From Halomonas urmiana (GTDB taxonomy: Bacteria > Pseudomonadota > Gammaproteobacteria > Pseudomonadales > Halomonadaceae): a stretch of 64,000 bases of DNA. Positions 1 through 8,461 of the stretch are shown one piece after another. The notes under the pieces were generated by a model. That model was not told where the DNA came from. It was given only the letters and a program-made list of their open reading frames with translations, and did not search any database. The stretch is from assembly GCF_005780185.1 (NCBI RefSeq), contig NZ_VBUI01000002.1:162219-226218 (forward strand), given 5' to 3'. Position 1 is the first letter of the stretch. Every line of letters starts with the position of its first letter. Position numbers and translations under genes: made by a program.

Positions 1-2
1 GC

Positions 3-626
3 ATGACCGCCACCACCGATCAGGACGCCGCCCTGCGTATCGCCGCCGGCCGCAAGCCCTTCGTCGAGCCGCTGCGCCTGGGCGAGCGCGTGAAGGAGAT
101 TCGCCTGGCCAACCAGTGGACCCTGGAGGACGTCAGCCAGCGCACCGGGCTCGCCCGCTCGACGCTCTCCAAGATCGAGAACGATCAGATCTCGCCGACC
201 TTCTCCGCGGTCCAGAAGCTGATCGACGGCCTGGGCATCGACCTGCCCCAGCTGCTCTCGCCGCCCAAGGTCCAGGCCCGCACCATGGGGCGTCGTGACC
301 TGACGCGCCGCGGTCACGGCGAGCGTCACCCTACCCCCACCTATGAGCATGAGCTGCTCAGCTGCGAGCTTGCCCAGAAGCGCATGATCCCCTTCAAGAC
401 CATCGTGCGAGCCCGCGCCTTCGACGAGTTCACCGAGTGGGTGCGCCACGATGGCGAGGAGTTCTTGATGGTGCTCGAGGGCGAGATCCAACTCTATACC
501 GAGTACTACGAGCCGCTGAGCCTGACCGACGGCGACAGCATCTACTTCGACAGCGCCATGGGGCACGCCCTGGTGTCGACGAGCGACACCGATGCCGTCG
601 TGCTATCGGTCTGTACCCGCGGCTAA
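3..626 (+). CDS. XRE family regulator with C-terminal cupin domain
   Basis: A 207-residue one-component regulator. Residues about 25-85 form a Cro/C1-type helix-turn-helix with a typical recognition segment (LARSTLSKIENDQISPT). Residues about 115-205 form a cupin barrel, the usual small-ligand sensor of this HTH-cupin class. The ATG lies at base 3, so its ribosome-binding site is outside the window and the start is the first visible Met. It converges with fdhD and sits beside the formate dehydrogenase cluster, so local control of formate or molybdoenzyme genes is plausible but only inferred from position. The effector is unknown. Confidence 0.85.
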   Translation: MTATTDQDAALRIAAGRKPFVEPLRLGERVKEIRLANQWTLEDVSQRTGLARSTLSKIENDQISPTFSAVQKLIDGLGIDLPQLLSPPKVQARTMGRRDLTRRGHGERHPTPTYEHELLSCELAQKRMIPFKTIVRARAFDEFTEWVRHDGEEFLMVLEGEIQLYTEYYEPLSLTDGDSIYFDSAMGHALVSTSDTDAVVLSVCTRG

Positions 627-763
627 GACACGCCCTGAGACTCGGTCGTTACCTCACGTTCCCCACTCTTCCTGATCCTGCGCTCACGCCCTGACGCTGA
701 TGTCGCAAGGTGCGTGCCCAGACGTGTCGGCCCCGAACTCGACGACCCTTGATCACCAGAGCC

Positions 764-1609
764 TCACGCCCGAGCCCGGTCGCCCGGACGGCGCGTCGGC
801 ACGGCGTCGAGCTCGAGCCGTCCTGCGCCGTGAATGGCCTGGAAGTGTCGCCCCTTGGCCCGGGCGATCAGCAACACGCCGAAGCGCTCGGCCAGCTCGA
901 CCCCTTTCTGGGTGACGCCCGAGCGTGACACCAGCACACCGATGCCCATCTGCGCCACCTTGAGCACCATCTCCGAGGTGAGCCGCCCGGTGGTATAGAA
1001 GATGTCGGCATCATAGCTGTCCGCCTCGGCGAGCCACTGGCGCCCCGCCAGGGTGTCCACGGCGTTGTGGCGCCCCACGTCCTCGACGAAGTCCAGCACC
1101 GCCTCCTGGCGGCACAGCGCACAGCCATGCACGGCGCCGGCGCTGCGATAGGTCTCGTTGTAGGCGCCCAGGTTGTCCAGCAACCGGTAGAGCACCGACT
1201 GGCGCATCATCGTGGCCGGCAGCGGGTTCAGGGCGGTCGAGTCGAGCAGCCGGCCGAAGACCGTACCCTGGCCGCAGCCGGTGGTCACGGTGCGCTGGCC
1301 CAGACGCTCCTCCAGGTCCTCCGGCAGGCGACGGGTCACCACCGCGGCCGCCTCGACCTCCCAGTCCACCTGTACCGCCTGAAGGTCCCGGGCCTCGCCC
1401 AGCAGCCCCTGGTTGCGCAGGTAGCCCACCACCAGCGCCTCCGGATCGGCCCCGAGGGTCATCAGGGTGACGATCTCGCGCTTGTTCAGGTAGACGGTCA
1501 GGGCACGTTCCGCGGCGATCGCCTGGCGCTTCGCCTCACCGAACTCGTCGAGCACCTCGATCTCTAGGGTGGCGGGCAGGCGCGCCCGACTCAGGCTGAT
1601 GTCATGCAT
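764..1609 (-). CDS. fdhD: FdhD, formate dehydrogenase accessory sulfurtransferase
   Basis: FdhD carries sulfur from the IscS desulfurase to the molybdenum cofactor and is needed for active formate dehydrogenase. The 281-residue product has the family blocks EDVGRHNAVDTLAG and TGRLTSEMVLKVAQMG. The start is the ATG at 1609, preceded by AGGAG at 1616-1620; the longer open frame upstream lacks such a site. The usual CxxC site is altered: the first cysteine is in TTGCGQGT, the second position is Gly, and a CxxC (CALC) occurs further on. It is divergent from the DUF3305 gene and the formate dehydrogenase operon. Confidence 0.93.
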   Translation of the reverse strand: MHDISLSRARLPATLEIEVLDEFGEAKRQAIAAERALTVYLNKREIVTLMTLGADPEALVVGYLRNQGLLGEARDLQAVQVDWEVEAAAVVTRRLPEDLEERLGQRTVTTGCGQGTVFGRLLDSTALNPLPATMMRQSVLYRLLDNLGAYNETYRSAGAVHGCALCRQEAVLDFVEDVGRHNAVDTLAGRQWLAEADSYDADIFYTTGRLTSEMVLKVAQMGIGVLVSRSGVTQKGVELAERFGVLLIARAKGRHFQAIHGAGRLELDAVPTRRPGDRARA

Positions 1610-1703
1610 CCACGGCTCCTGGACAGATCGTTGACTGTCGATAATGGCATTGTCCATCGGCAGTGTCTTTACTGCAGAGAGACAAATCCGGAGAGACTGA
1701 CCC

Positions 1704-2135
1704 ATGGCGTCGATCAGCAGCACTCGCCCCCTGAGCTTCGAGATCGTCGGCGAGCCGCTCACCATCAAGGGCTTTGCCACGACTCGCTGGCGCGTCGCGG
1801 ACCTCGCGCCCGGCGACGTCGGCCCCTGCCGGCTGAACCTGCAGCTCTACATGACCGAGCGCGCGGCCTACCGCTTCAACCTGACGAGCCACACGCCGCG
1901 GCTTTTCGTGCGGGCCGGCGAGGCGGGCGAAGCGCCGAGTCCCGAGGCCATCACGGCGAGCCAGGAGGTCGCCGCCGGGTGGCTCGACGGCGAGCACCGG
2001 GTGCTCGAGGTCGACATGCCGCTGGCCATTCAGGCCTGGCTCGAGGCCTATCTCGCCCATCACGGCGAGGCTCCCGCGGAGAGTCGCAAGAAGCAGCACA
2101 AGGGCGCCGGGCGCGCCCGGGAGGCCGAGTCGTGA
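1704..2135 (+). CDS. DUF3305 domain protein of the formate dehydrogenase cluster
   Basis: A 143-residue, probably cytoplasmic protein matching DUF3305, a family found almost only beside periplasmic formate dehydrogenase genes. No catalytic motif, signal peptide or membrane segment is visible; the last 25 residues are charged and low-complexity. A GGAGAGA site lies at 1691-1697. Its stop codon overlaps the GTG of the next gene (GTGA), so the two are probably translationally coupled. The function is unknown; a role in maturation or assembly of the enzyme is inferred from context. Confidence 0.8.
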   Translation: MASISSTRPLSFEIVGEPLTIKGFATTRWRVADLAPGDVGPCRLNLQLYMTERAAYRFNLTSHTPRLFVRAGEAGEAPSPEAITASQEVAAGWLDGEHRVLEVDMPLAIQAWLEAYLAHHGEAPAESRKKQHKGAGRAREAES

Positions 2136-2704
2136 GCCGGTTGGAACGCTGGTCGCGCCTCAAGCGGGGCGAGGCGCAGGACTCCCCGACCTCCCCGGCG
2201 GCGCTCACCCCCGTCGAGGACGATCGGTCGCCCTCGAACCTCGAGGCCGACAGCCGGCAGCAAAACAGCGGCGAGGACGACTCAGCCCAGACGCGCGAGC
2301 CGGGCAGCCTTGATCATACCCTGCCCGATCCCGACACCCTGCCCCCGGGCAGCGACATCAAGGCCTATCTGGTCTCGGGCGTCAGCGCGGGGCTTCGCAA
2401 GCGCGCCCTGCGTCGTCTCTTTGCCGCCGGCCATTATGGCGTTCGTGACGGCCTCGACGACTACGACGATGATTTCCGAGAGAAGCTGAAGCCGCTGGCC
2501 GACGACGTGGCCGAACGGCTGCGCCAGTGGACCCGTCGTCGGGTCGAGGGCGATGACGAGGCGCCTGAAGAGGTGTCGTCGTCACAGGGCATGGGCAGCG
2601 ACGAACACGACGCCCGAGAGGTACCGCCGGACGCGTCCGACACCGCCTCGGACACCGACATCGCCGAAGAAGCCGGGGCGCGTTCCCATGAACGCCCGGG
2701 ATAA
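2132..2704 (+). CDS. DUF3306 domain protein of the formate dehydrogenase cluster
   Basis: The frame opens with GTG at 2132, inside the last codons of the DUF3305 gene, giving 190 residues beginning VSRLERWSRLKRG, the characteristic start of DUF3306. The middle (about 75-125) holds the conserved part, including SAGLRKRALRRLF and DDYDDDFREKLKPL. The flanking linkers and C-terminus are acidic and probably disordered. The longer open frame reaching back to 1604 is rejected because it overlaps the DUF3305 gene completely. The function is unknown; it always accompanies DUF3305 next to formate dehydrogenase genes. Confidence 0.78.
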   Translation: MSRLERWSRLKRGEAQDSPTSPAALTPVEDDRSPSNLEADSRQQNSGEDDSAQTREPGSLDHTLPDPDTLPPGSDIKAYLVSGVSAGLRKRALRRLFAAGHYGVRDGLDDYDDDFREKLKPLADDVAERLRQWTRRRVEGDDEAPEEVSSSQGMGSDEHDAREVPPDASDTASDTDIAEEAGARSHERPG

Positions 2705-2748
2705 CGTGCCGCGGCAACACGGCCGCTCGATGTCACCGAGCTCTCCAT

Positions 2749-2820
2749 TGAGTCGGTCTATGAGTCGGTCTATGAGTCGGTCTATGAGTCGGTCTATGAG
2801 TCGGTCTATGAGTCGGTCTA
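2749..2820. repeat. Six perfect tandem copies of a 12-bp unit
   Basis: The unit TGAGTCGGTCTA is repeated six times without any mismatch in the gap between the DUF3306 and ferredoxin genes. No spacers separate the copies, so it is not a CRISPR array. Because the unit length is a multiple of three it leaves reading frames open on both strands, but those frames have no ribosome-binding site. Its perfection suggests recent slippage expansion. Confidence 0.97.
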
Positions 2821-2952
2821 TCGGGATCATGGATCAGTCCTATGCATTCGACCAAGGCAGCGTTTGCGCGCCCCACGAATCCGACCAAGACTTGGACATA
2901 AGCACAAAAAAATAACAACTCGCCCACAGCACGTACGCAACCGTGAGACTGC

Positions 2953-4680
2953 ATGAAACAGCACATCGAACTGATGCCGGTCGACGATGACCGCAACCGG
3001 CACGCCAGGGAGGCCGCGCGACGTCGCGTCTCCTGGCCCGTCAATCTCAGCCCCGCCCGCGTCAGCTACCAGAGTGACGGCCATGCCCTGATACTCGGTA
3101 ACGAGCGGGATGGTCGGCGCGGAGCCCTCGCCCTTGTGGCGCGAGGTCTCGCGCCTCCCACCCTGGTCGTCACCGACCCCCTGCAGGACGATGCCGGCAG
3201 CGACGCCGCCAGTGATGAAAAGCACGAGGCGCTGCTCGCCGCGTCCGCGGATCTCGCCTGCCAGATGCTGTCGCGCGCCCAGGCACGATCACTGACCATC
3301 GACGGCTACCTGGGGCACTTCAGCGTCAGCGTACCCGACGGCGACGGCTCACTGGATATCGCCCGGGCGCTCGCCGGGCGCGCGCATTTCGACCTGATCC
3401 TCGATCTCGGCGCCACGCCGGCTCTCGCCCTCGAGCTTCCCCCGCCAGGCTACGTCGCCCTGAACTGGCGGGACACGGATCGCGACGAGCGACTCGAGGC
3501 CCTCGCCGGACTGGTCGGCGAGTTCGACAAGCCGCGCTACTTCCAGATCGACAACGACCTCTGCGCGCACGCCAGCAGTGGCAACACGGGCTGCACCCGC
3601 TGCCTGGACGTCTGCCCCGCCGATGCCGTCAAAAGCCATCAGGGCCGCATCGAGGCGTGGATCGAGATCGACCCCTTCCGCTGTCACGGCGTGGGCAGCT
3701 GCAGCAGCGCCTGTCCCACGGGCGCCATTCAGTTCCGCCTGCCGGAGACCGCCCGCCAACAGGACACCCTGATCGGCTGGCTCGCCGCCTATCGCGAGGC
3801 CGGCGGCACGGCGCCGGTGGTGCGCTTCGCCGAGGCAAGCGACCTCGCGGCCGAGGGCGAAGCGGCGGGCCATGTGCTCGACGTGCCCCTCGAGGAGCTC
3901 GGTGCCGCCGGTCACGATCAGTGGCTGACGGCCCTGGCCGCCGGCGCCGCCGAGGTACGCATCCAATGTCATGCACGCATGCCCGAACGCCTGTCGGCCT
4001 TCATCGACGATCAGCTCACCCAGGCGCGCGCCCTGCTCACGGCCCTCGGTCACTCGCCGGCACGGATCGGCCGCCTCGCGTCCGGTGGCGCAGCGGCCCG
4101 CGACGCCCTGCCGCTCGAGCCGCCGCTGACGCAGACGCCGCCGGTATTCGAGGGCGATGGCAAGCGCGACCGCCTCAACGCCGTACTCGGGCACCTAGCG
4201 GGACTGGGCGCCCCGGACGGCCAGCGCCACCGCCTGCCGTCCGGCGCCGCCTATGGCGATATCGCGGTCGATCCTGACGCCTGCACCCTGTGCATGGCCT
4301 GTGTCTCGAACTGCCCGACCCCGGCGTTGGGCGCCGGTGGCGACCGCCCGCTGCTGAGCTTTCGCGAGGCCGACTGCGTGCAGTGCGGGCTCTGCGCCGA
4401 AGCCTGTCCGGAGCAGGCGATCACCCTGCGCCCCGGCTTCCTGGCCGATGCCCAGCGCCACGAGCGCCAGGTGCGCCACGAAGAGGACGCCTTCGCGTGC
4501 ATTCGCTGCGGCAAGCCGTTCGCCACCGTCAGCACCGTCGAGACCCTCAAGGCCAAGCTCGCCGACCATCCCTACTTCGCCGGCGACGCCCTAGCCCGCC
4601 TGGAGATGTGCGAGGACTGTCGCGTCAAGGATGTCTGGCAGGACATGGCCCGCAACCCCGAATCGCAGCTGAAGGTGTGA
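2953..4680 (+). CDS. Multi-cluster 4Fe-4S ferredoxin-type protein of the formate dehydrogenase operon
   Basis: A 575-residue iron-sulfur protein without signal peptide or membrane segment, so probably cytoplasmic. The first ferredoxin-like pair uses Cys204, 214, 217, 221 and Cys244, 250, 254 (spacing of the first is irregular, with ten residues between the first two Cys). A second pair lies near residues 445-490 (CTLCMACVSNCP and CVQCGLCAEACP). Further CxxC pairs (CIRC, CEDC) close the protein. Residues 1-190 resemble no enzyme I recognise. Such proteins recur in periplasmic formate dehydrogenase clusters with DUF3305/3306 and TorD; the electron partner is unknown. The start has only a weak GAGA-type ribosome site. 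Confidence 0.85.
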   Translation: MKQHIELMPVDDDRNRHAREAARRRVSWPVNLSPARVSYQSDGHALILGNERDGRRGALALVARGLAPPTLVVTDPLQDDAGSDAASDEKHEALLAASADLACQMLSRAQARSLTIDGYLGHFSVSVPDGDGSLDIARALAGRAHFDLILDLGATPALALELPPPGYVALNWRDTDRDERLEALAGLVGEFDKPRYFQIDNDLCAHASSGNTGCTRCLDVCPADAVKSHQGRIEAWIEIDPFRCHGVGSCSSACPTGAIQFRLPETARQQDTLIGWLAAYREAGGTAPVVRFAEASDLAAEGEAAGHVLDVPLEELGAAGHDQWLTALAAGAAEVRIQCHARMPERLSAFIDDQLTQARALLTALGHSPARIGRLASGGAAARDALPLEPPLTQTPPVFEGDGKRDRLNAVLGHLAGLGAPDGQRHRLPSGAAYGDIAVDPDACTLCMACVSNCPTPALGAGGDRPLLSFREADCVQCGLCAEACPEQAITLRPGFLADAQRHERQVRHEEDAFACIRCGKPFATVSTVETLKAKLADHPYFAGDALARLEMCEDCRVKDVWQDMARNPESQLKV

Positions 4681-4684
4681 CCGC

Positions 4685-5287
4685 ATGAACGAGCTGAACG
4701 AGAGCGATGCGCTGCGGGCCGATGTCTACCGGCTGCTGGCCCGTCTGCTGCGCGAGGCCCCCGATGCCGGCCTGCTCGACTGGCTGGCCGGGCTCGAGGT
4801 CGAAGCCGATGGCACCCTGCTCGCCGAGCGCTGGGCGGCATTGATCGCCGCGGCGCGCGAGACCACCGCCGAGGCCCAGGCTCGCGCCCACTTCCGCCAC
4901 CTGGTCGGGGTGGTCCAGGGCGACGTCACGCCCTATGCCTCCTGGTACCGCAATGGTGAGCTGATGGACGCGGCGCTGGTGGACCTGCGCCGCGACCTCA
5001 AGGCGCTGGGGTTCCAGCGCGCCGAGCACAGCCGCGACCCCGAGGACCACCTCGCCGCGCTGGCGGAGGTGATGGCGATGCTGATCGAGGCGCGCTCGCC
5101 GGACGAGGCGCGCTTCTTCATGGCCCATCTCGCCCCCTGGGCCGCGGACTGCCTGGCCGACCTCGGCCGGGTCGAGACTCCCTTCCAGGCACGCCTGGGC
5201 CAACTCGGCCAGGCCTTCATCGAGCAGGAGGGCCGGCGCCTCGAGGCCGAGGCACAGCAGCATCCGGTGCGGATCGTCGAACCCTGA
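4685..5287 (+). CDS. TorD/DmsD-like molybdoenzyme maturation chaperone
   Basis: A 200-residue, all-helical protein with the TorD-family layout (N-terminal DALRADVYRLLARLLREAP; central YASWYRNGELMDAALVDLR). Members bind the Tat signal of a molybdoenzyme and hold it until cofactor insertion. It follows the ferredoxin gene by 4 bp and precedes two Tat-signal genes, so its client is most likely the formate dehydrogenase catalytic subunit encoded downstream. The start at 4685 gives the normal family length. Confidence 0.88.
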   Translation: MNELNESDALRADVYRLLARLLREAPDAGLLDWLAGLEVEADGTLLAERWAALIAAARETTAEAQARAHFRHLVGVVQGDVTPYASWYRNGELMDAALVDLRRDLKALGFQRAEHSRDPEDHLAALAEVMAMLIEARSPDEARFFMAHLAPWAADCLADLGRVETPFQARLGQLGQAFIEQEGRRLEAEAQQHPVRIVEP

Positions 5288-5365
5288 CGCCGCCCGATAC
5301 CCGTGACAACACCATAACAATGCCCGTCACAGGGCCCGAGACAGCGAGACACAGGAGAGATCCCC

Positions 5366-5569
5366 ATGCCCAGCACACGCAACCCGCAGCGGCGGCGTTT
5401 TCTCAAGACCCTCGGCGCCGGCACCGCGGCCGCCGGCGCGGCGGCCGCGGTCGGCCACGTCACCCTGGCCCAGGCCGATGCCAAGCCCGAGACCCCGCAG
5501 GCCGAGCCTTCCCGCGAGTATCGAGAAACGCCCCATATTCGAGCCTTCTACGCCACCCTGCGTGATTGA
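5366..5569 (+). CDS. Small Tat-signal protein upstream of the formate dehydrogenase catalytic gene
   Basis: A 67-residue protein that is mostly a twin-arginine signal: RRRFLKTLG at residues 10-18 followed by an Ala/Gly-rich hydrophobic stretch and an AQA-type cleavage region, leaving a mature peptide of only about 30 residues. AGGAGAG precedes the ATG. Similar mini-proteins recur just upstream of the catalytic gene in this type of formate dehydrogenase operon. No catalytic function is visible; roles as Tat pilot, assembly factor or small subunit are all open. Confidence 0.8.
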   Translation: MPSTRNPQRRRFLKTLGAGTAAAGAAAAVGHVTLAQADAKPETPQAEPSREYRETPHIRAFYATLRD

Positions 5570-5595
5570 CGGCCCCGAGCCAGGAGAGTGATGCC

Positions 5596-8451
5596 ATGCG
5601 CTTGACACCTAAAACCGATACGCCGAGGGCCGGCGGGCTGGGCATTTCCCGTCGCCAGTTCCTCCAGCGCAGCGGGGCCACCACCGGCGGACTGGCCGCC
5701 GCCGGCTTCATGGGCGCGCCGATGATGCAACGCGCCGAGGCGGCCGAGAAGACCGCCTGGTCCGATGCCCCGGTGGAAACGAAGCGCACCGTCTGCTCCC
5801 ACTGCTCGGTGGGCTGCGGCGTCTATGCCGAGGTTCAGGAAGGCGTCTGGACCAAGCAGGAACCGGCCTTCGACCACCCCATCAATCGCGGCGCCCACTG
5901 CGCCAAGGGCGCCTCGCTGCGCCAGCACGGCCACTCCAGCCGCCGCCTCAAGTACCCCATGAAGCTGGTCGGCGGGGAGTGGCAGCGCCTGAGCTGGGAG
6001 GACGCCATCGAGGAGATCGGCAACAAGGTGCTGGCGCTGACGGAGCAGCACGGACCCGACAGCATCTACTGGCTGGGCTCGGCCAAGTTCAACAACGAGC
6101 AGGCCTACCTGATGCGCAAGTTCGCCGCCCTGGCCGGTACCAACAACACCGATCACCAGGCGCGCATCTGTCACTCCACCACCGTGGCCGGGGTCGCCAA
6201 CACCTGGGGTTACGGAGCGATGACCAACTCGCTCAACGACATCCAGCACAGCAAGTCGATCATGTTCATCGGCTCCAATCCCTCCGAGGCGCACCCGGTG
6301 GCCATGCAGCACATCCTGCTGGCCAAGGAGAAGAGCCAGGCAGAAATCATCGTCGTCGATCCTCGCTTCACCCGCACGGCGGCCAAGGCCGACAGCTACG
6401 TGCGGATTCGTCCCGGGTCCGACGTGGCCTTCATCTGGGGCCTTTTGTGGCACATCTTCGAAAACGGCTGGGAAGATCGGGAGTACATCGACCAGCGCGT
6501 CTACGCCATGGATGAGGTGCGCGCCGAGGTCGCGACCTTCTCGCCCGAGGTGGTGGAAAACATCACCGGGGTGCCGGAAGCGACCATGCGCGACACCGCT
6601 CGGCGTCTGGCCGAGAACCGCCCAGGCTGCATCGTCTGGTGCATGGGTGGCACCCAGCACACCACCGGCAACAACAACACCCGCGCCTACTGCATTCTCG
6701 AGTTGGCGCTGGGCAACATCGGCAAGTCCGGCGGCGGAGCGAACATCTTCCGCGGCCACGACAACGTCCAGGGTGCTACCGACCTGGGCCTGATGTCCCA
6801 CTCGCTGCCCGGCTACTATGGGCTGTCCGAGGGCGCCTGGAAGCACTGGTCCCGCGTCTGGGACCTCGACTACGAATGGCTCAAGGGTCGCTTCGACCAG
6901 GCCGAGTACACCGATGGCAAGCCGATGTACTCGAGCGGGATCACCGTCTCGCGCTGGATCGACGGTGTGCTCGAGCAGGAGGAGGACATCTCCCAGCGGA
7001 CGCGCCTCAAGGCGATGTTCTACTGGGGGCACGCGGTCAACTCCCAGACGCGCGGTCCCGAGATGCAGCAGGCCATGAAGCAGCTCGAGATGATGGTCAT
7101 CGTCGATCCCTACCCCACCGTGGCGGGGGTCATGCACGACCGCCAGGACGGCGTCTTCCTGCTGCCCGCCTGCACCCAGTTCGAGACCACCGGCAGCGTC
7201 ACCGCCACCAACCGCTCCATACAGTGGCGCGACAAGGTGATCGAGCCGCTGTTCGAGTCCAAGCCCGACCACGAGATCATGTACCTGCTGGCCAGGAAGC
7301 TGGGCTTCGGCGAGGAACTGGTCAAGAACTTCCAGATGAACGGCGATGAACCGCTAATCGAGGATATCACCCGGGAATTCAACGCCGGGATGTGGACCGT
7401 CGGCTACACCGGTCAGAGTCCCGAGCGCCTCAAGGCTCACCAGCAGAACTGGCACACCTTCAGCTTCCGCGACCTCAAGGCCGAGGGCGGGCCCGCCGAC
7501 GGCGACTACTACGGCCTGCCCTGGCCATGCTGGGGAACCGCCGAGATGGGGCACCCCGGCACGCCGATCCTCTACGACACCAGCAAGAAGGTCTCCGAGG
7601 GCGGCCTGACCTTCCGCGCGCGCTTCGGCATCGAACGCGATGGCGAGAACCTGCTGGCCGACGGTTCGTTCAGCGAAGGCTCCGAGCTCGAGGACGGCTA
7701 CCCCGAGTTCACCGATGCCATGCTCAAGGATCTGGGCTGGTGGGACGACCTGACCGACGCGGAGAAGGCCGAGGCGGAGGGCAAGAACTGGAAGACCGAC
7801 CTCTCCGGCGGCATCCAGCGCGTGGCCATCGCCCACGAGTGCGCCCCCTTCGGCAACGCCAAGGCGCGCTGCAACGTCTGGACCTTCCCCGACCCGATCC
7901 CCAAGCACCGCGAACCGCTCTATACCAGCCGCCGTGACCTAGTGGCTGACTATCCGACCTGGCCGGACGTGGCCTCCCACTACCGTCTGCCCACCCTCTA
8001 CAAGACCATCCAGGATCGGGACGTCACCGGGGAGTACCCGATCATCCTCACCTCCGGGCGTCTGGTGGAGTACGAAGGCGGCGGCGAGGAGACGCGTTCC
8101 ATGTCCTGGCTGGCCGAGCTGCAGCAGGAGATGTTCGTCGAGATCAACCCGGCACTGGCCAACGACCTGGCCATCGCCGAGGGCGACATGGTGTGGGTCG
8201 AGGGCGCCGAGGGCGGACGCGTCAGGGTCAAGGCCCTGGTCACCCCACGGGTGGCTCCCGAGGTGGTCTTCATGCCCTTCCACTTCGGCGGCATGTTCCA
8301 GGGCGAGAGCCTGCACGATCGCTATCCAGAAGGCTCGGCCCCCTATGTGCTCGGCGAGGCGGCCAACACCGCCACCACCTACGGCTATGACTCGGTGACC
8401 CAGATGCAGGAAACCAAGTGCACCCTGTGTCGCATCGAGAAGGCAAGCTGA
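5596..8451 (+). CDS. fdhA: Formate dehydrogenase catalytic (alpha) subunit, Mo/W-bis-MGD, Tat-exported
   Basis: A 951-residue periplasmic oxidoreductase that converts formate to CO2. It has a Tat signal (SRRQFLQRS, residues 18-26), a 4Fe-4S site (Cys67, 70, 74, 102, then AKG), and molybdopterin-binding domains to the C-terminus. The active-site ligand is Cys192 (RICHS; codon TGT at 6169-6171), so this is a cysteine rather than a selenocysteine enzyme. I chose the ATG at 5596 because AGGAGAG lies 7 bp upstream; the frame stays open 30 bp further upstream without such a site. It is followed at 10 bp by the Fe-S subunit and belongs to the FdnG-like membrane-associated class. Confidence 0.96.
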   Translation: MRLTPKTDTPRAGGLGISRRQFLQRSGATTGGLAAAGFMGAPMMQRAEAAEKTAWSDAPVETKRTVCSHCSVGCGVYAEVQEGVWTKQEPAFDHPINRGAHCAKGASLRQHGHSSRRLKYPMKLVGGEWQRLSWEDAIEEIGNKVLALTEQHGPDSIYWLGSAKFNNEQAYLMRKFAALAGTNNTDHQARICHSTTVAGVANTWGYGAMTNSLNDIQHSKSIMFIGSNPSEAHPVAMQHILLAKEKSQAEIIVVDPRFTRTAAKADSYVRIRPGSDVAFIWGLLWHIFENGWEDREYIDQRVYAMDEVRAEVATFSPEVVENITGVPEATMRDTARRLAENRPGCIVWCMGGTQHTTGNNNTRAYCILELALGNIGKSGGGANIFRGHDNVQGATDLGLMSHSLPGYYGLSEGAWKHWSRVWDLDYEWLKGRFDQAEYTDGKPMYSSGITVSRWIDGVLEQEEDISQRTRLKAMFYWGHAVNSQTRGPEMQQAMKQLEMMVIVDPYPTVAGVMHDRQDGVFLLPACTQFETTGSVTATNRSIQWRDKVIEPLFESKPDHEIMYLLARKLGFGEELVKNFQMNGDEPLIEDITREFNAGMWTVGYTGQSPERLKAHQQNWHTFSFRDLKAEGGPADGDYYGLPWPCWGTAEMGHPGTPILYDTSKKVSEGGLTFRARFGIERDGENLLADGSFSEGSELEDGYPEFTDAMLKDLGWWDDLTDAEKAEAEGKNWKTDLSGGIQRVAIAHECAPFGNAKARCNVWTFPDPIPKHREPLYTSRRDLVADYPTWPDVASHYRLPTLYKTIQDRDVTGEYPIILTSGRLVEYEGGGEETRSMSWLAELQQEMFVEINPALANDLAIAEGDMVWVEGAEGGRVRVKALVTPRVAPEVVFMPFHFGGMFQGESLHDRYPEGSAPYVLGEAANTATTYGYDSVTQMQETKCTLCRIEKAS

Positions 8452-8461
8452 GGAGATCCCC

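Noticed and set aside
2749..2820. CRISPR array
   Set aside because: Units are 12 bp and directly abutting with no spacers; no cas genes are present. The same holds for the 7-bp array at 42444.
2553..2915. Possible small protein with (MSRS)n repeats across the 12-bp array
   Set aside because: Created by the tandem repeat itself; starts inside the DUF3306 gene, has no ribosome site and no conserved sequence.
6160..6180. Selenocysteine-containing formate dehydrogenase
   Set aside because: The active-site codon is TGT (6169-6171), not TGA, and the frame is uninterrupted.
5548..7272. Long minus-strand open frame opposite the formate dehydrogenase catalytic gene
   Set aside because: Antisense shadow; biased composition and no recognisable domain.
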